DNA from: Vicia villosa
Taxonomy: Eukaryota; Streptophyta; Magnoliopsida; Fabales; Fabaceae
NCBI RefSeq assembly: GCF_029867415.1
Contig: NC_081186.1
Coordinates: 17,120,930 to 17,184,929 of the forward strand
Reading direction: 5' to 3'
DNA: 64,000 nucleotides
Shown here: in pieces, positions 45,173-56,590 of the stretch
Position numbering within the stretch: position 1 is the first letter of the stretch
How the letters are laid out: every line of letters starts with the position of its first letter
The notes under the pieces: generated by a model
What the model was told of the DNA's origin: nothing
Seen by the model: only the letters and a program-made list of their open reading frames with translations
Database searches by the model: none
Made by a program: the position numbers and the translations under genes

Positions 45173-48100
45173 TGTAACTTAGTGGGAGAACTGACTTTTT
45201 ATTTTGCAAACAATATTGCGGTGAGCAAGAGTCGCCACCGACTTTTATTTTATCCAATAACTCGGAAGAGTAAAAAGAACAAAAAAAGACCTTTTAAGAA
45301 AAACGGGCTCGGGGTAGATTATGAAAAGGGAAGGTGTTAGCATCCTTTTCATCCGTAGTTATCTACGGGCACTTAATTTGCTTAGCTCATGTTTGTTTGT
45401 TTGTTTTGAAAAGAAGTGTAAGGACTTTAGCTTAAAAGCGTAGCCTTAGTCTTTGAAAAGAGAGGTGTGAAAAGCTTTTCAATTGAGCTAAGCATATTAA
45501 GAACACTACCCTAAGTTAGTCTTTTTCTATGCTTTTTACTCTTCTAAGAGAGATAGAGTTATCCTTACCATTTGGGGTAGGTAGTCCTATTGATTGGATA
45601 TGCGGGACAATGAAGGGTAATTGGAGGTCGTTGAAGGCAACAAGTAGAGGTACCTTTAGCAAATTCGAAGGGACAATCATCATTTTGTAGGCAACCATTC
45701 GAGGGACTAGATCATATATTCGTAGGCAACATCGAGGGTCATCGAGGGACTTATGATCTTTGCGATGATTTTTAATCGTCGGGAGTTTTGCTAATGGGCA
45801 CCTCTATATTCGAGGGACACGGCCTTATATTCGAAGGCAACCAAGAGGGGCGTGCCCTAAGAATGACTGTGTGTAGCAATCACATGTGTTGTTTCAGAAT
45901 ATTTTATCTTTTAGTGATCTACGATTGAGATTTATGTCTTTTCACACCCTAATTTACTATCACACGGAGATAAGTATTGCAGGAAAATAAAAGGTCCTAG
46001 ATGTTACAAAAAAAACTTGTGACCTATACAACGATTACTAATATTTAAATGAACAATCTAAATAAATATAAAAGCAAAACAGTCATGCGACATTCATTGG
46101 AGTTTAAGATGAGAAGAGAAAAATCGCGAGAAAATTACGAGAAGTTGAATGAGAATAAAAACCTAAATCTATAATTAATTACTTAGTTTTAATCCTAATT
46201 ACCTAATTATTCAATTAAATTAAATATGTTAAAAAGTTTAATCAAGAACCTATGTCTAATTGTTTTATCCTAAAATTCAATTTTAATTTTATTTAACCTA
46301 AAAACTATTTTCTACCCTAATAATAAAAAAAAATTTTTTTAGTGTTTTATGATTAAAAAAGGTCAATTAACTAAAATAATTATTAAATCAACTATTGATA
46401 AAAACTAATCCTAGGTTTTAGTTAGTTAATTTAGTTATTAGTGTTTGATAAAAAAAACTAGGGGTTAGTATGAAAGAAATAACAAACAAACAATACAAAA
46501 AAAATAAAAAAATTAAAGAAATAAACGTTGGATCTGGTACGGACGGTCCCTGCAGCTCCATGGTGGAACGCAGCTTCAGGGGCGTTAGATTAATCACCAA
46601 AACGATCTGACGGCCAGGGAACTAGAGTGCATCATGCGCGTGATCCAAAGGAAAGCATCGGTTATTATCCATTTAAGTTTGGTCAGCGTGGGGCCCAGAA
46701 GAATTGACTGACCAATCCCATTCGTGCGCGTGCAGTCAATGGTCCCTGTTTTTTAAACGTACCTATCAGAGAGAGGTGTTGCCACGCAAACCCTCGCTGG
46801 AGTGAACAAAATTCAGAGACGCCGGAGTCAAACTCCAGTCGTCTTCTCCGACGGCCCGAAAATAAAACCTGCAAAAACATTACAATCGAAACAAAAGAGA
46901 GGCCCTAACCACCTAATTCGACCATGGAGAATCCAATGGTGCAGTCCTTTTGACCTGAAAGAGCCTATAACTATGGATACAAAGCTCGACCGAAATTATG
47001 CCCTAACAACGGCAAAACCTTATCCCTACGTCAAACTTCAAAACCACTGCATCAAAGTTATTCTAAATGACATCATGAACATATATCAATGCGTAAAATC
47101 AATTCATATTATGTGAATTAAAGAGTTTGAGTTTGAAATTTTTATCAACACCGGTGTTGATGGCTGTGACGTTTTGGGACATTGTAGGCTTCTATAATAA
47201 TCAGAGAAAACTCCTAGGATGGGCAGGGACATAACCTGATGCCAAGAACCACACGAATCTTGTTGTGGAAGAAATTTGTGGATGCCCTAGTTTTTGTGAA
47301 ATTTTGGAGTTTTAGGGTTGCTCCTTGAGGCTGCTACTGCGTGTCCTTGTGGTCTGCAGATGTTGCCTTTATATAGAGTGGTGGGATTAGAGTTGAATCT
47401 TTGAAAAGGAATCAAAGGTTTGATGGGAAAATATTTGATTTGGTTTTTGATTCAAAACTTTCTATTTCAAGTCCAAATCTATTTTGTGTATATTTTCACG
47501 TGATATTGGCCATTGGATGACAATTTTGAGATGATTAAATAATTGATGGATGAATCACAAAATCTTCTTTTATTTAGTTATGATTTTGTTTGATTTAATT
47601 TTGAATTTAAATTGATAAATTCAAAAATAAAAGAACTAAAACCATTAAATAAATAAAAAATGATCTATGGGCCTCTTATAAGATTATTGTCACGTGGATA
47701 GCTCAAAAATATGGGCCCATTACTCAAAGGTTTGAAATTGCACATTTAGGGTTTCATGCACTTCCTCAAATTTTTTCAACTTCTGACAGTCATAATTCTC
47801 TCAATTTTCATCATATGAAGGTGTTCTAGCACTTTTTGGAAAGCTCAAGATGTCCTCTACAAGCCACTTTGGATGATGTTTTACATTTGTAGATTTTATC
47901 TTGATGATATTTGCTTTGACAAAAAAACAGCTTTTTTGTGAACCTTTAAAAGGACTTGTAATGTTTTGGCTCATATATCCCAAATGAAGCATTTTTGGCC
48001 TTATCTTTAGAGAAGAAAAGTTATAGAGGATTCAATTTCCTTCAAAATAGGCTTTGGTTGGGGAATTTATGATGTTCCATGTGAAAGTTATGGCTGGTCA

Positions 48101-48573
48101 AAGTTTGGTTGACTTTTCTCCTTAAAACCCTAATTTAGAAACTTTTTCCTTTGATGATTTTTGAGCTTTTCCTGGTGAATCATGATCAACCCTTGATCAA
48201 ATGATGAGCAACTTCAAAATATTGATGTTGACCGAAAATTAGGAGTTTTGACTGCAGGTTGACTGTAGTTGACTTTTGACCTAGCATAGTCGACTGTTGA
48301 TCTTTTGAACCATTGACTGATCAATCTTGGGAATCAAGGCTTGAAAATTAGTATGGGGGTTCCTTGAAACATATCAGAAGCTATGAAATCAACTTGAGGC
48401 CTTAGGACTTGATTTGTCCTTGAGACAATCAAAACCCTAGTTGTGGGTTGATTGTTTAGGAGATAGGTAAGCGTGCCTAATTTTTGCATAGCCTGGAGTA
48501 TCTGATGATGTATGAGGGAACTTCTTGGGCCAAGAAACCTTTGAAAATTGTGGGAAAATTTTGGGGTATGACT
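45173..48573 (-). repeat. Ogre-type 3' LTR (X)
   Basis: Upper end at 48573. Minus strand reads AGTCATACCCC, where the family has TGTCATACCCC, so the first base is mutated. It is preceded by GGGGCAGC. Shares with LTR Y and Z the U3 blocks (for example about 48060-48160), and with LTR Y the 'gagtcgccacc' and 'aagggaaggtgttag' blocks near its end (about 45230-45345). TATA-like TATATAAAGG on the minus strand at 47366-47375. The lower boundary near 45173 is a guess from a TG dinucleotide upstream of those blocks. No gene inside. Confidence 0.75.
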
Positions 48574-48806
48574 GCTGCCCCTGTTCAATCTTCTTACTCC
48601 TGAAGATGTGGGTTGGTGCGTTCGCCACTCGGGATCTGAAGGTGGAAGAGGATTGAATACTAGAATACCCACAAATTTGCACTTGCTGGTGAAGAGAGTA
48701 GTGCTATTGATAGTTTGAATGGGCTTAGAGATGCCATTCAAGTGTTGATGGATACTTATCAGAGATGGGCTTAAAGATGCCATCTAACAGAGGTGCTCGT
48801 TAGCAG

Positions 48807-49437
48807 CCTGGGGGGGTCATGCTTCCCAGGGTGCGTATATGATAGAGCTTCAGAATGTTTAGGGTTCAAGCTTCCAAACGTATATCTAGTATAGAGATTT
48901 AGAATATTCGGGGTTCGAGCTTTCGAAATACAACTGGCGTAGAGGTTTAAAACATCTGAGTTCAGGCCTCCGGAATGTTTCTAGCGTCGATTTCAAATCA
49001 TTCGGCGTCCAGGCTTCCGAAACATATCTGGCGTAGATTTCATATCATTCGGCGTTCAGGCTTCCGAAACATATCTAGCATAGATTTCAGATCATTCGGG
49101 GTTCAAGCTTCCGAAACATATCCGTCGTAGAATTTCAGATCATTCGGGGTTCAGGCTTCCGAAATATATCTGTCGTAGATTTCAGATCATATGGGGTTCA
49201 AGCTTCTGAAACATATATGTCGTAGAATTTCAGATCATTCGGGGTTCAGGCTTCCAAAACATATCTGTCGTAGATTTCAGATCATTCGGGGTTCAGGCTT
49301 CCGAAACATATTTGGCGTAGATTTCATATAATTCGGGGTACAGGCTTCCGAAACATACCTGTCGTAGAATTTAGATCATACGGGGTTCAGGCTTCCGGAG
49401 CGGATTTTCAAGAATCTAGGGTTCGAGCTTCCAGATT
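48807..49437. repeat. About 47-bp tandem array with hairpin units (Ogre X 3' UTR)
   Basis: About 13 units, core 'ggggttcaggcttccgaaacatatctgtcgtag' preceded by 'atttcagatcatt'. Central units (49001-49330) are close copies with arms TTCGG/CCGAA. Outer units differ and carry different but still complementary arms: CCTGGG/CCCAGG (48807, 48825), GTTT/AAAC (48857, 48876), TTCG/CGAA (48907, 48924), AACAT/ATGTT (48951, 48975), AATCT/AGATT (49413, 49433). The loop keeps 'ggttcaggctt'. Confidence 0.85.
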
Positions 49438-50564
49438 GTTCATTTGATGGGATTGATTTGTTGATGATATTTGTCTGACCAGTTGGTCGACCTGAAAGAT
49501 AAAGTTAGTTTTATGCGATGCCATGATGCATGTATTGTATGGTGAAGTTCTCAAAATAAATGAGGAACTCGCATGCTATGTATAAGTTTGTCATAAACAT
49601 TATATGTGATGTATGGACATATATATGATGCGTGACTCATGTAGTTGGAGTGTACTGGTGATTTTTTTCGATTGAGAAAATAAATCTCAGTGTGTGGCTT
49701 AGAGACATTGTGACCCTGTCACCTGATATTGCTATCTTGTTCGAAGATACTTAGGTGGGGATTTCTGATTTCTGCTCGGAGATACAGTGTAACTTGCAGG
49801 AGAGCCTAATCTAAGTATACCCTGACTAGGGATAAAAGAGATGGATGATCTTCTGATGCACTATCTGGCCAAGCTTGAGATACGGGATTTCGTCTACTAG
49901 GGACAGTGATTTTGAACAACCTTGCTGGGGAGTTCCTCCTTGTTGGGGGATAGTTTGTTTGGAAACTTTCTTGAGGATTGCTCTGTGGGGTACCTCCCTA
50001 CTACTGGCCTTGGGAGGACGCCTGGATAACTTGGATGTTATCCGATTTCTATTCCTGTTTCTATATATGGATATATATATGAATCCTTTTGGTAAACATC
50101 AATCATATTCAAAATGCATATGTTCATTCGAATTTATCACTGGACGTTTACGCATTCAAAACAGAGAAAGTAAAATTGTGAGCTTGACACCAAACTTGTA
50201 TTGATTTGAGAAAAGGCCGTAAATAGGCGAACTAATACATGGAGACAGAAATCCTAGTAAGAGGAGATTGTCGTATAAATATTTGAAAAGGAATACAAAG
50301 TGAAAAATAAAGAAAACAGCTATGTGGAAACGATCCCATCGAGTTTCAATTCAGCTATTGCCATTATGTCCTTGAGTATCTCATCCCTTGCTTGTTGGAA
50401 GAAAGCGATTGCATCGATTAGTGCCTTTTAAACTTGGTATTGGTAACAAATCTAACTGGGGATTGATGAGTGATCCACTGGGACATAGTCGTACGCTTTA
50501 ATCCATAACTTTTGCCTAGACCGCCTTTTCAGGTTTTCAGCCTACTGGGATACCCTTTTTTGCC

Positions 50565-50691
50565 CAAGCCGCCTTTTCAGGTTTTTGACTTGCCGGGTGT
50601 ACATTTCTTATATATATATATCCCTAATTTTTTCCCGAACCCTTTTGGTTCGTCGGGATGCCCTTATTTTTTCCTAGGTATGTCAACCTAG
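50565..50691. repeat. Hairpin series just behind Ogre X integrase
   Basis: Inverted repeats CGAACC/GGTTCG (50636-50641, 50647-50652) and CTAGGT/ACCTAG (50674-50679, 50686-50691), both with loops of 5-6. A longer pair CAAG/CTTG (50565-50568, 50589-50592) surrounds 'ccgccttttcagg', a word also present at 50521-50533. Confidence 0.55.
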
Positions 50692-50701
50692 CGGGTCTCT
50701 T

Positions 50702-51171
50702 TTATGTGTAGTATTTTTTGACTATGTCTGCATTCACAGGGTGTAAGAAATCTTCACCATCCATTATGGTAAGCATCATGGCTCCGCCAGAGAATATCTT
50801 CTTGATTACAAATGGTCGTTCGTACGTAGGAGTCCATTTGCCCCTGGGATCACCTTGTGGAAGGATAATGCGCTTTATTACTAAGTCACCAGTTTGGTAC
50901 GCCTGGTGCTTGACTTTCTTGTTAAATGCTTTGATCATACGTTTCTGATATAACTACCCATGACAAAAAGCCACAAGCCTATTCTCGTCAATCAAGTTTA
51001 TCTGATCCAGTCGAGTCTGAATCCACTCTTCTTCGCCCAAGTCTGCGTCTTTCATAATTCTCAGGGAAGGAATCTGAACTTCGATAGGTAAGACTGCCTC
51101 CATACCATAAACCAGTGAGAAAGGGGTTGCCCCAGTTGAGGTACATGCAGAAGTGAGATAACCATGAAGAG
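50702..51171 (-). pseudogene. pol: Ogre X integrase, C-terminal fragment
   Basis: Begins at the edge of LTR Y with codons for LHGYLTSACTSTGATPFSLV, the end of the integrase core, and runs through YGMEAVLPIEVQIPSLR to VNADIVKKYYT, the usual C-terminus. An in-frame TAG near 50955-50957 breaks it (after CHG). It parallels 55592-56150 in Ogre Y at moderate identity. The upstream integrase must lie beyond the right edge, because Ogre Y is inserted here; AAGAG (51167-51171) should be its target duplication. Confidence 0.85.
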
Positions 51172-54100
51172 TGTAGCAACCTGCCCAAAAAATTTATAGC
51201 TTAGAGAGTCGCCACCTATTCTACCAAGGCGAATAGGAAACCTTTAATGATTAAGAGATTTAGGGTAAGATACTATATTCGGGTCAAGGGAAGGTGTTAG
51301 GCACCCCAAACCCTTTCCTAAAGGTTAACATTGCAAAGATAAGGGTTATGGCAAGAACTTAAAGAAAGGTAACAGATAGTTAATAGGGTTAAAGGCTCAA
51401 TTATTGACATGATTTAAGATTTGGAGGAGGGGGACTCACCTTGTTGCCAAGTGCCTACGTATCTCCTTAGGGAGAATCAGAGTCAACGTAGTTCGGGGAA
51501 GGGTTGTACGCCCTTAAGGTTTGAAATTTGATTTGATATGGTTTTAGAGGCTTTTTGAGTGGCCTATCGTAGTTATGATGATCCGTAGTTTGATATTGTA
51601 GTTTTGAAAAGTGTTTTGAGGTTTGGGCGTACAACCCTGATTCAATTTTGCACTATTAACCGCAACGATCAATAGATTCGATCGCCATAGTCAAAAGATT
51701 TGAAGTCGCACCATTACCAATTTTAATCAATTAATTTGATTATTACTAATAATGAATTAGGATATTTTTTAATAATTTTTTTTATAATTAATTTGTATCG
51801 TTACCCCTCGTAATCGATTGATTCGATTAAGAAGAATAACGAATTAAAGTTAGAAAAAGGAAAGGTTAATCATCACAACTAATAAAATAGTTGCAACCAT
51901 TTAACCAAATATGATTTAGTTGCATTTTAATTAAATAGCATTTTAATTAAAATTATTGTTGACCATAGCGATTAATCGATTTAATCGGAACGAACAACAA
52001 ATTAAAATTTTTAATATAACTTATTATATATTTGTTTTGTTAAAAAAAATAATTATCTAATAATTAATATATATTAAAAAGATATTTCAATTTAAATAAA
52101 TAAATAATTAAAATTATTTAAGTTTTATTAGGGTTATGATTAAGTGTCGCTGGACTGAGGGCACATGTTATGGGGACTGGATCTGGAGCACTAGATCTGA
52201 CTGAGTGGGAATCCTAGGGTTAGATTTGTGAGGCGCATGATGCACCCTAGGGGGACAGGCACACAGGATCCTATAGAAAAATCCAGAAAAATAAATAGGC
52301 GAAGGGGAGGCTCGAACCCATGACCTCCCCCTCACCAGCGCATCACACAACCAACACACCACGCATGCATATGCGTTAATCATACGCTTCCAGCACATAA
52401 TAAATAAAGAACAAAAACGCATATGAACAAACGCACGCGCAAGTTTGAACAAGCCAATGGGACGTTGCCACGCATTCATCTTCTTCACGAAGACCTGCAA
52501 GTTTCAGAAGAATAGCTACGAATTCGCTACGAATTTCTCGTAGCAAACCAAAAACACAAAAAATAGCGAATAGGGCATGCACTTAAATAAATATGGCGCG
52601 ACCTATCCCAGCCCTTTGTATGCACCATGCGAATCAGACTGCACCTTTAAATCCCCCTAATTTTACCCCTATCAAAAAGCCCCAAAATTCAATTAAGAAC
52701 CCTAACACGTTCAGCAATGGTGATTCACCCCAATCTTGCCCAGAATTCCAATTAAAAGCACATACACGTTCGCAACACCCAAACAAACCATAATATGCGA
52801 TCAAAACTACATGAGAATGCGTGAATTATCCTACTCGAGCCAAGTTTCAGAGTTACTTACCTCGGTCAATCAGAGATTGTTCTGGGGTTGTTGTTGCAGT
52901 GTAACGATCCCAATCGATTCAGGAACCTCCAAGGAATCTTTTGCACTCTCCCAAACTCTTTGCAATGCTCTAATTCCCCAAAACCGAATTCAAGTTTATG
53001 TGGAGTTTTTTTGTGTTCTTAGATGCACTTGCTCTGCCCAGAATTTCGTCCCCTAGTCTATTGCTCTGCATCAACTACTTATAGAGGTTCAATTAGGTCT
53101 ATAACAAGGGCCCAAAACTCCTTAAATCCATTCTTGCCATTTTTGTGAAAATTGATTTTATTCTTGAATAATAAGCTAATATATTGGCCAAAGTTGTATC
53201 AATCTTTTCCCATTTGATTATGCACGAAAATTGTAATATATTTTGCCATTAATGTTGATTGGAAACAATCAAAATATATTTTCCCCTAAAATATTTGATT
53301 TTCCACTTAATTAAATCATTAAAATGAAATAAAAAATCATATTAAATCAAATAAGATTTTTAAATTTCGTGGCATTTTGTTTTGGGCATGCTAATGACTT
53401 GTGGACCAAGTTTGCATCATAATACCATAGGCCCATTTGCAAAAATTTCCCATTTGAACCTTTTTATTTCACATTTTGCCTCCAAAAATTACTCAACTTT
53501 GATCAAACATATCTCACTCAATTTTTAAGCTATGAGAGAGTTCTAGGACTATTTGGAAACCTCAAGATGTCCTCTATAAGCCACTTCGGAACATATTTTT
53601 CATTTGGAGCTTTTATCTTGATCATATCTCCTTTGACAAAAAACTGCTTTTGAGGGATGCTTGAAAATGACTTGTAATCTTTTGCATCATACCTCTTAAA
53701 TGAAGCATTTCTAGTCCTGGCTTATGAGAGAAAAAGTTGTAGGGAATCCAGTTTCCTTCAAAATAGGCTTCGAGTGGAGAATTTTTGATGTTCCATGTGA
53801 AAGTTATGCCCAGTCAGAGTTGGGTTGACTTTCTCCTAAGAAACCCTAATTTGAACCTTTTTGTATTTGTTCATCTCTGAGTTTCTATTAATGGAACAAT
53901 GATCAATCCTTGATCAAATGATGGTTACACTCTTACTCACTTGATTTTGACCCAAAATTGAGAGGTTTTGATTGTGCTTTGATTATGGTTGACTTTTAGG
54001 TCAAACCAGTTGACTGTGTGTTACCTGGACCATTGAGGGAGCAAAGCTTTGGATTTGAATCTTGAACTTTGTCATGTAAGCATCCTAGAGCATAATGAAT

Positions 54101-54257
54101 CATGGGGACTCCACTGGGACTTCACCTATCCCATTACATTGGGAGAGTACCCAACTCTAGTCTTAGAGGGACCTTGTATAAGAGAACTCCTTAATGCAAC
54201 CCTTGAGCATTGACTCATTGTGAATGAAGTGTGGGAGGTAAATTTTGGGGTATGACA
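51172..54257 (-). repeat. 3' LTR of Ogre Y
   Basis: 3086 bp, minus strand TGTCATACCCC (54257) to GTTGCTACA (51172). The lower end is exact because integrase codons of Ogre X start right after it. Minus TATA-like CTATAAG at 53078-53084. Frames inside (for example 52168-52500) have no recognised product. Confidence 0.88.
53078..53084 (-). promoter_or_regulatory. TATA-like box of LTR Y
   Basis: CTATAAG on the minus strand, 1173 bases from the LTR start, the same depth as in LTR Z. Inferred core promoter. Confidence 0.55.
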
Positions 54258-54270
54258 GCTGCCCCTATTT
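54258..54270 (-). other. Polypurine-like tract of Ogre Y
   Basis: Minus strand AAATAGGGGCAGC directly before TGTCATACCCC. LTR X has a close counterpart (AACAGGGGCAGC), LTR Z has none, as expected for a 5' LTR. Likely plus-strand primer. Confidence 0.65.
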
Positions 54271-55591
54271 AATTACCTTGGATCGAATGGCGTGAGAATA
54301 AGTAGATCTCACATTGTTCGGATCGAAGAGTCATTAAATAATGGAAGACCCCTAAATTTATCCCGTGCTTGAGTGTGAGAAAGAACTGTCCTGCTAACGC
54401 CCGAGTCTTACATTGCGAGGACTTGCAGTTGGTTGTATGATCAGCTTGCTACCATTGATAGCAAACTTTCGTAGTTTGTGGACCCCACTTACTATAGTTC
54501 TAGTAAGTTTCTGTAGCTCATGAACCCCAAAGGATCGCTTGCCATAGTTCTAGCAAGTTCACCTGTATCAAAATGATTATTTGTCATAGCTCTGACAAGC
54601 TCGCCTGCCCCATTCGGATCATCTGCCCTGGTTCGGACAAGTTTCACCTGCACCATTAGGATCCTTTGTTCTTGTTCGGACAAATTCTCCTGCACCAAGG
54701 GATCATTTGCTATGCTCATAGCAAATTTACCTGTATCAATAGGGTCTTTTGCGAGGGTTATCGCAAATTTACCTACGCCTTTAGGATCTTTTGTCCTTGT
54801 TCGGACAAATTCACCTGCACCATTAGGGCAATTTATCCTTGTTCGTATAAATTCACCTGCACCATTAGGATCCTTTGTCCTTGTTCGGACAAATTCACCT
54901 GCACCATTAGGTTGCTTACCCTGATTCGGGCAAGTTTACATGCGTAGAAGTTTGTTTTTAAAATGCGTATGCATCATGCTTATGCATTGTGCGCATGCCC
55001 CTGTTGTTTGTATAATGTATATGTATGAATGTTTACACACGTAAATGTTGCATGCATGCAAATGAACATGTATGATAATTCCAACGCCTTATCTCCTTAT
55101 CACCCACTGTCTTTGTTTAGCCCCTTTTGAAGTGTTGGTGAATCCTAGCTCGGATTGTATTTGAATGACCTACTGACATTATCTTTTGTGAAAGAGCTAT
55201 ATCAAATCAGAGTGATCGCAGCGTAGGACGTATGTAGCCTTCCGGAGATTTCGTAGTTTTATCCTATTGCTTTTGTATTGAAAGTTTGCAAGTTTCTCAT
55301 ATTAAATCCAAGTTAAAGCTTATGAAAATAATTTATCTTTTGCAAATGGTATTGAAATGAGAAAGAAAGCGTAGTATGCAAAAAGGGGAACTTTTATTGA
55401 TATTGCCTTGAATTGGCGAGTGTACAGAAATGCGAGAAAAGAAAATGACAAATAGAAATGATATTAATATTGCCGTTGCTCTTTTTGTTATCGAGGGTCC
55501 CAGTAATCCTTCGACCTTAGAAGTAGATGATTGCACGAACCCCTATCCTTCGTAGTTTGCCTTCGGCTTATGTCCAGTAATCCTGCCTTTG
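54271..55591 (-). other. Ogre Y 3' UTR
   Basis: Non-coding. The 42-bp hairpin array occupies 54446-54934. The rest (54935-55591) has repeated TGCATG/ATGCGT words and no credible gene; the minus frame 55333-55536 shows no motif. Confidence 0.75.
54446..54934. repeat. 42-bp tandem hairpin array with co-varying arms (Ogre Y 3' UTR)
   Basis: Twelve units at 41-43-base spacing in the better part. Each has two complementary arms of 5-8 bases around a loop of mostly 6 (consensus TNGTTC). Arms by unit: TTGCTA (54446), ACTTACTA (54487), CTTGCCA (54538), TTGTCA (54581), TGCCC (54624), TTTGTTC (54665), ATTTGCTA (54705), TTTGCGA (54748), TTTGTCC (54790), ATTTATCC (54831), TTTGTCC (54874), CTTACCC (54915). 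The right arm is the exact complement in seven units, one is a G-U wobble, and four have one mismatch. Between hairpins the text is 'attcacctgcaccattaggat'. Confidence 0.9.
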
Positions 55592-56590
55592 CTAGGCATA
55601 ATACTTCTTGACCGCATCAGAGTTGATTGGGTGCGGTAGCTCATCCCCATCCATTGTAGTGAGAACTAATGCCCCTCCTGAGAACACCGTTTTTACAATA
55701 TATGGACCTTCATAGTTGGGTGTCCATTTTCCACGGGCGTCAAGTCGAGGTAATAGTATTTTCTTGAGGACAATATCACCTTCTTTGTATGTTCGAGGAC
55801 GGACCTTTTTATCGAACGCCTTTTTCATCCTTTTCTGATAGAGTTGTCCGTGACACAAAGCCGTCAGTCGCTTTTCTTCAACGAGATTAAGCTGATCAAA
55901 ACGAGTTTTTACCCATTCCGATTCTTCTAACTTTGTGTCAACTATGACTCTTAATGAAGGGATCTCCACTTCAATGGGGAGGACTGCTTCCATACCATAA
56001 ACCAGGGAGAATGGGGTTGCCCCTGGGGATGTGCGCACCGAGGTTCTGTAACCGTGTAGGGCGAAGGGAAGCATTTCGTGCCAATCCTTGTATGTTTTCA
56101 CCATCTTTTGTATTATCTTTTTAATATTTTTATTTGCAGCTTCAACAGCGCCGTTCATTTTAGGCCTGTATGGTGAAGAATTGTGGTGTTCAATCTTGAA
56201 CTCCTCGCACAGCTCCCTCATCATGTTGTTGTTCAGATTCGACCCATTATCGGTGATAATCCTGTTTGGAACCCCATACCGACATATGATGTTATGCTTG
56301 ATAAACTGAGTGACTACCTGTCTCGTCACGTTGGTGTAAGAGGCAGCTTCAACCCATTTGGTAAAGTAATCTATGGCAACCAATATGAATCGGTGCCCGT
56401 TGGACGCTTTAGGTTCGATCATCCCTATCATGTCAATTCCCCACATTGCAAACGGCCACGGCGAACTTAGAACGTCAATGGATTTGGCGGTACGTGTACT
56501 TTGTCAGCGTAAATCTGGCACTTGTGACATGTTCTTGCATATTGGAAACAGTCAGCTTCCATTGTTAACCAGTAATACCTGCTCGTAGTA
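55592..56590 (-). pseudogene. pol: Ogre Y integrase
   Basis: Core and C-terminus open from 56446 (MWGIDMIGMIEPKASNGHRF) to TAA 55592-55594 (DAVKKYYA). Catalytic residues D (GIDMIG), D (ITDNGSNL) and E (PKMNGAVEAANKN) present. The N-terminal zinc-binding part (Cys pair CHKC near 56525) is separated by two apparent one-base losses, near 56578 and near 56475. Inserts the cDNA into chromosomes when functional; not here. Confidence 0.9.

Larger units (their letters stand above)
48574..50701 (-). other. Ogre X 3' UTR
   Basis: Non-coding DNA between the end of integrase (50702) and the 3' LTR. Contains the 47-bp tandem array (48807-49437) and a second set of short hairpins (50565-50691). Between them (49440-50500) I see only AT-rich DNA with no gene; the plus frame 49875-50204 has no recognisable feature. 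Long, repeat-bearing 3' UTRs are known for this lineage. Confidence 0.7.

Noticed and set aside
46802..47116. 104-codon plus frame in LTR X
   Set aside because: Within the LTR, no recognisable motif, no matching frame in LTR Y or Z.
52593..53056. Possible host exon frames in LTR Y
   Set aside because: Inside an LTR with a TATA box at its expected place; no domain, no splice pattern, antisense frames equally open.
54446..54934. CRISPR-like reading of the regular repeats with variable inserts
   Set aside because: The variable parts are self-complementary arms inside each unit, not unique spacers, and the setting is a plant retrotransposon 3' UTR.
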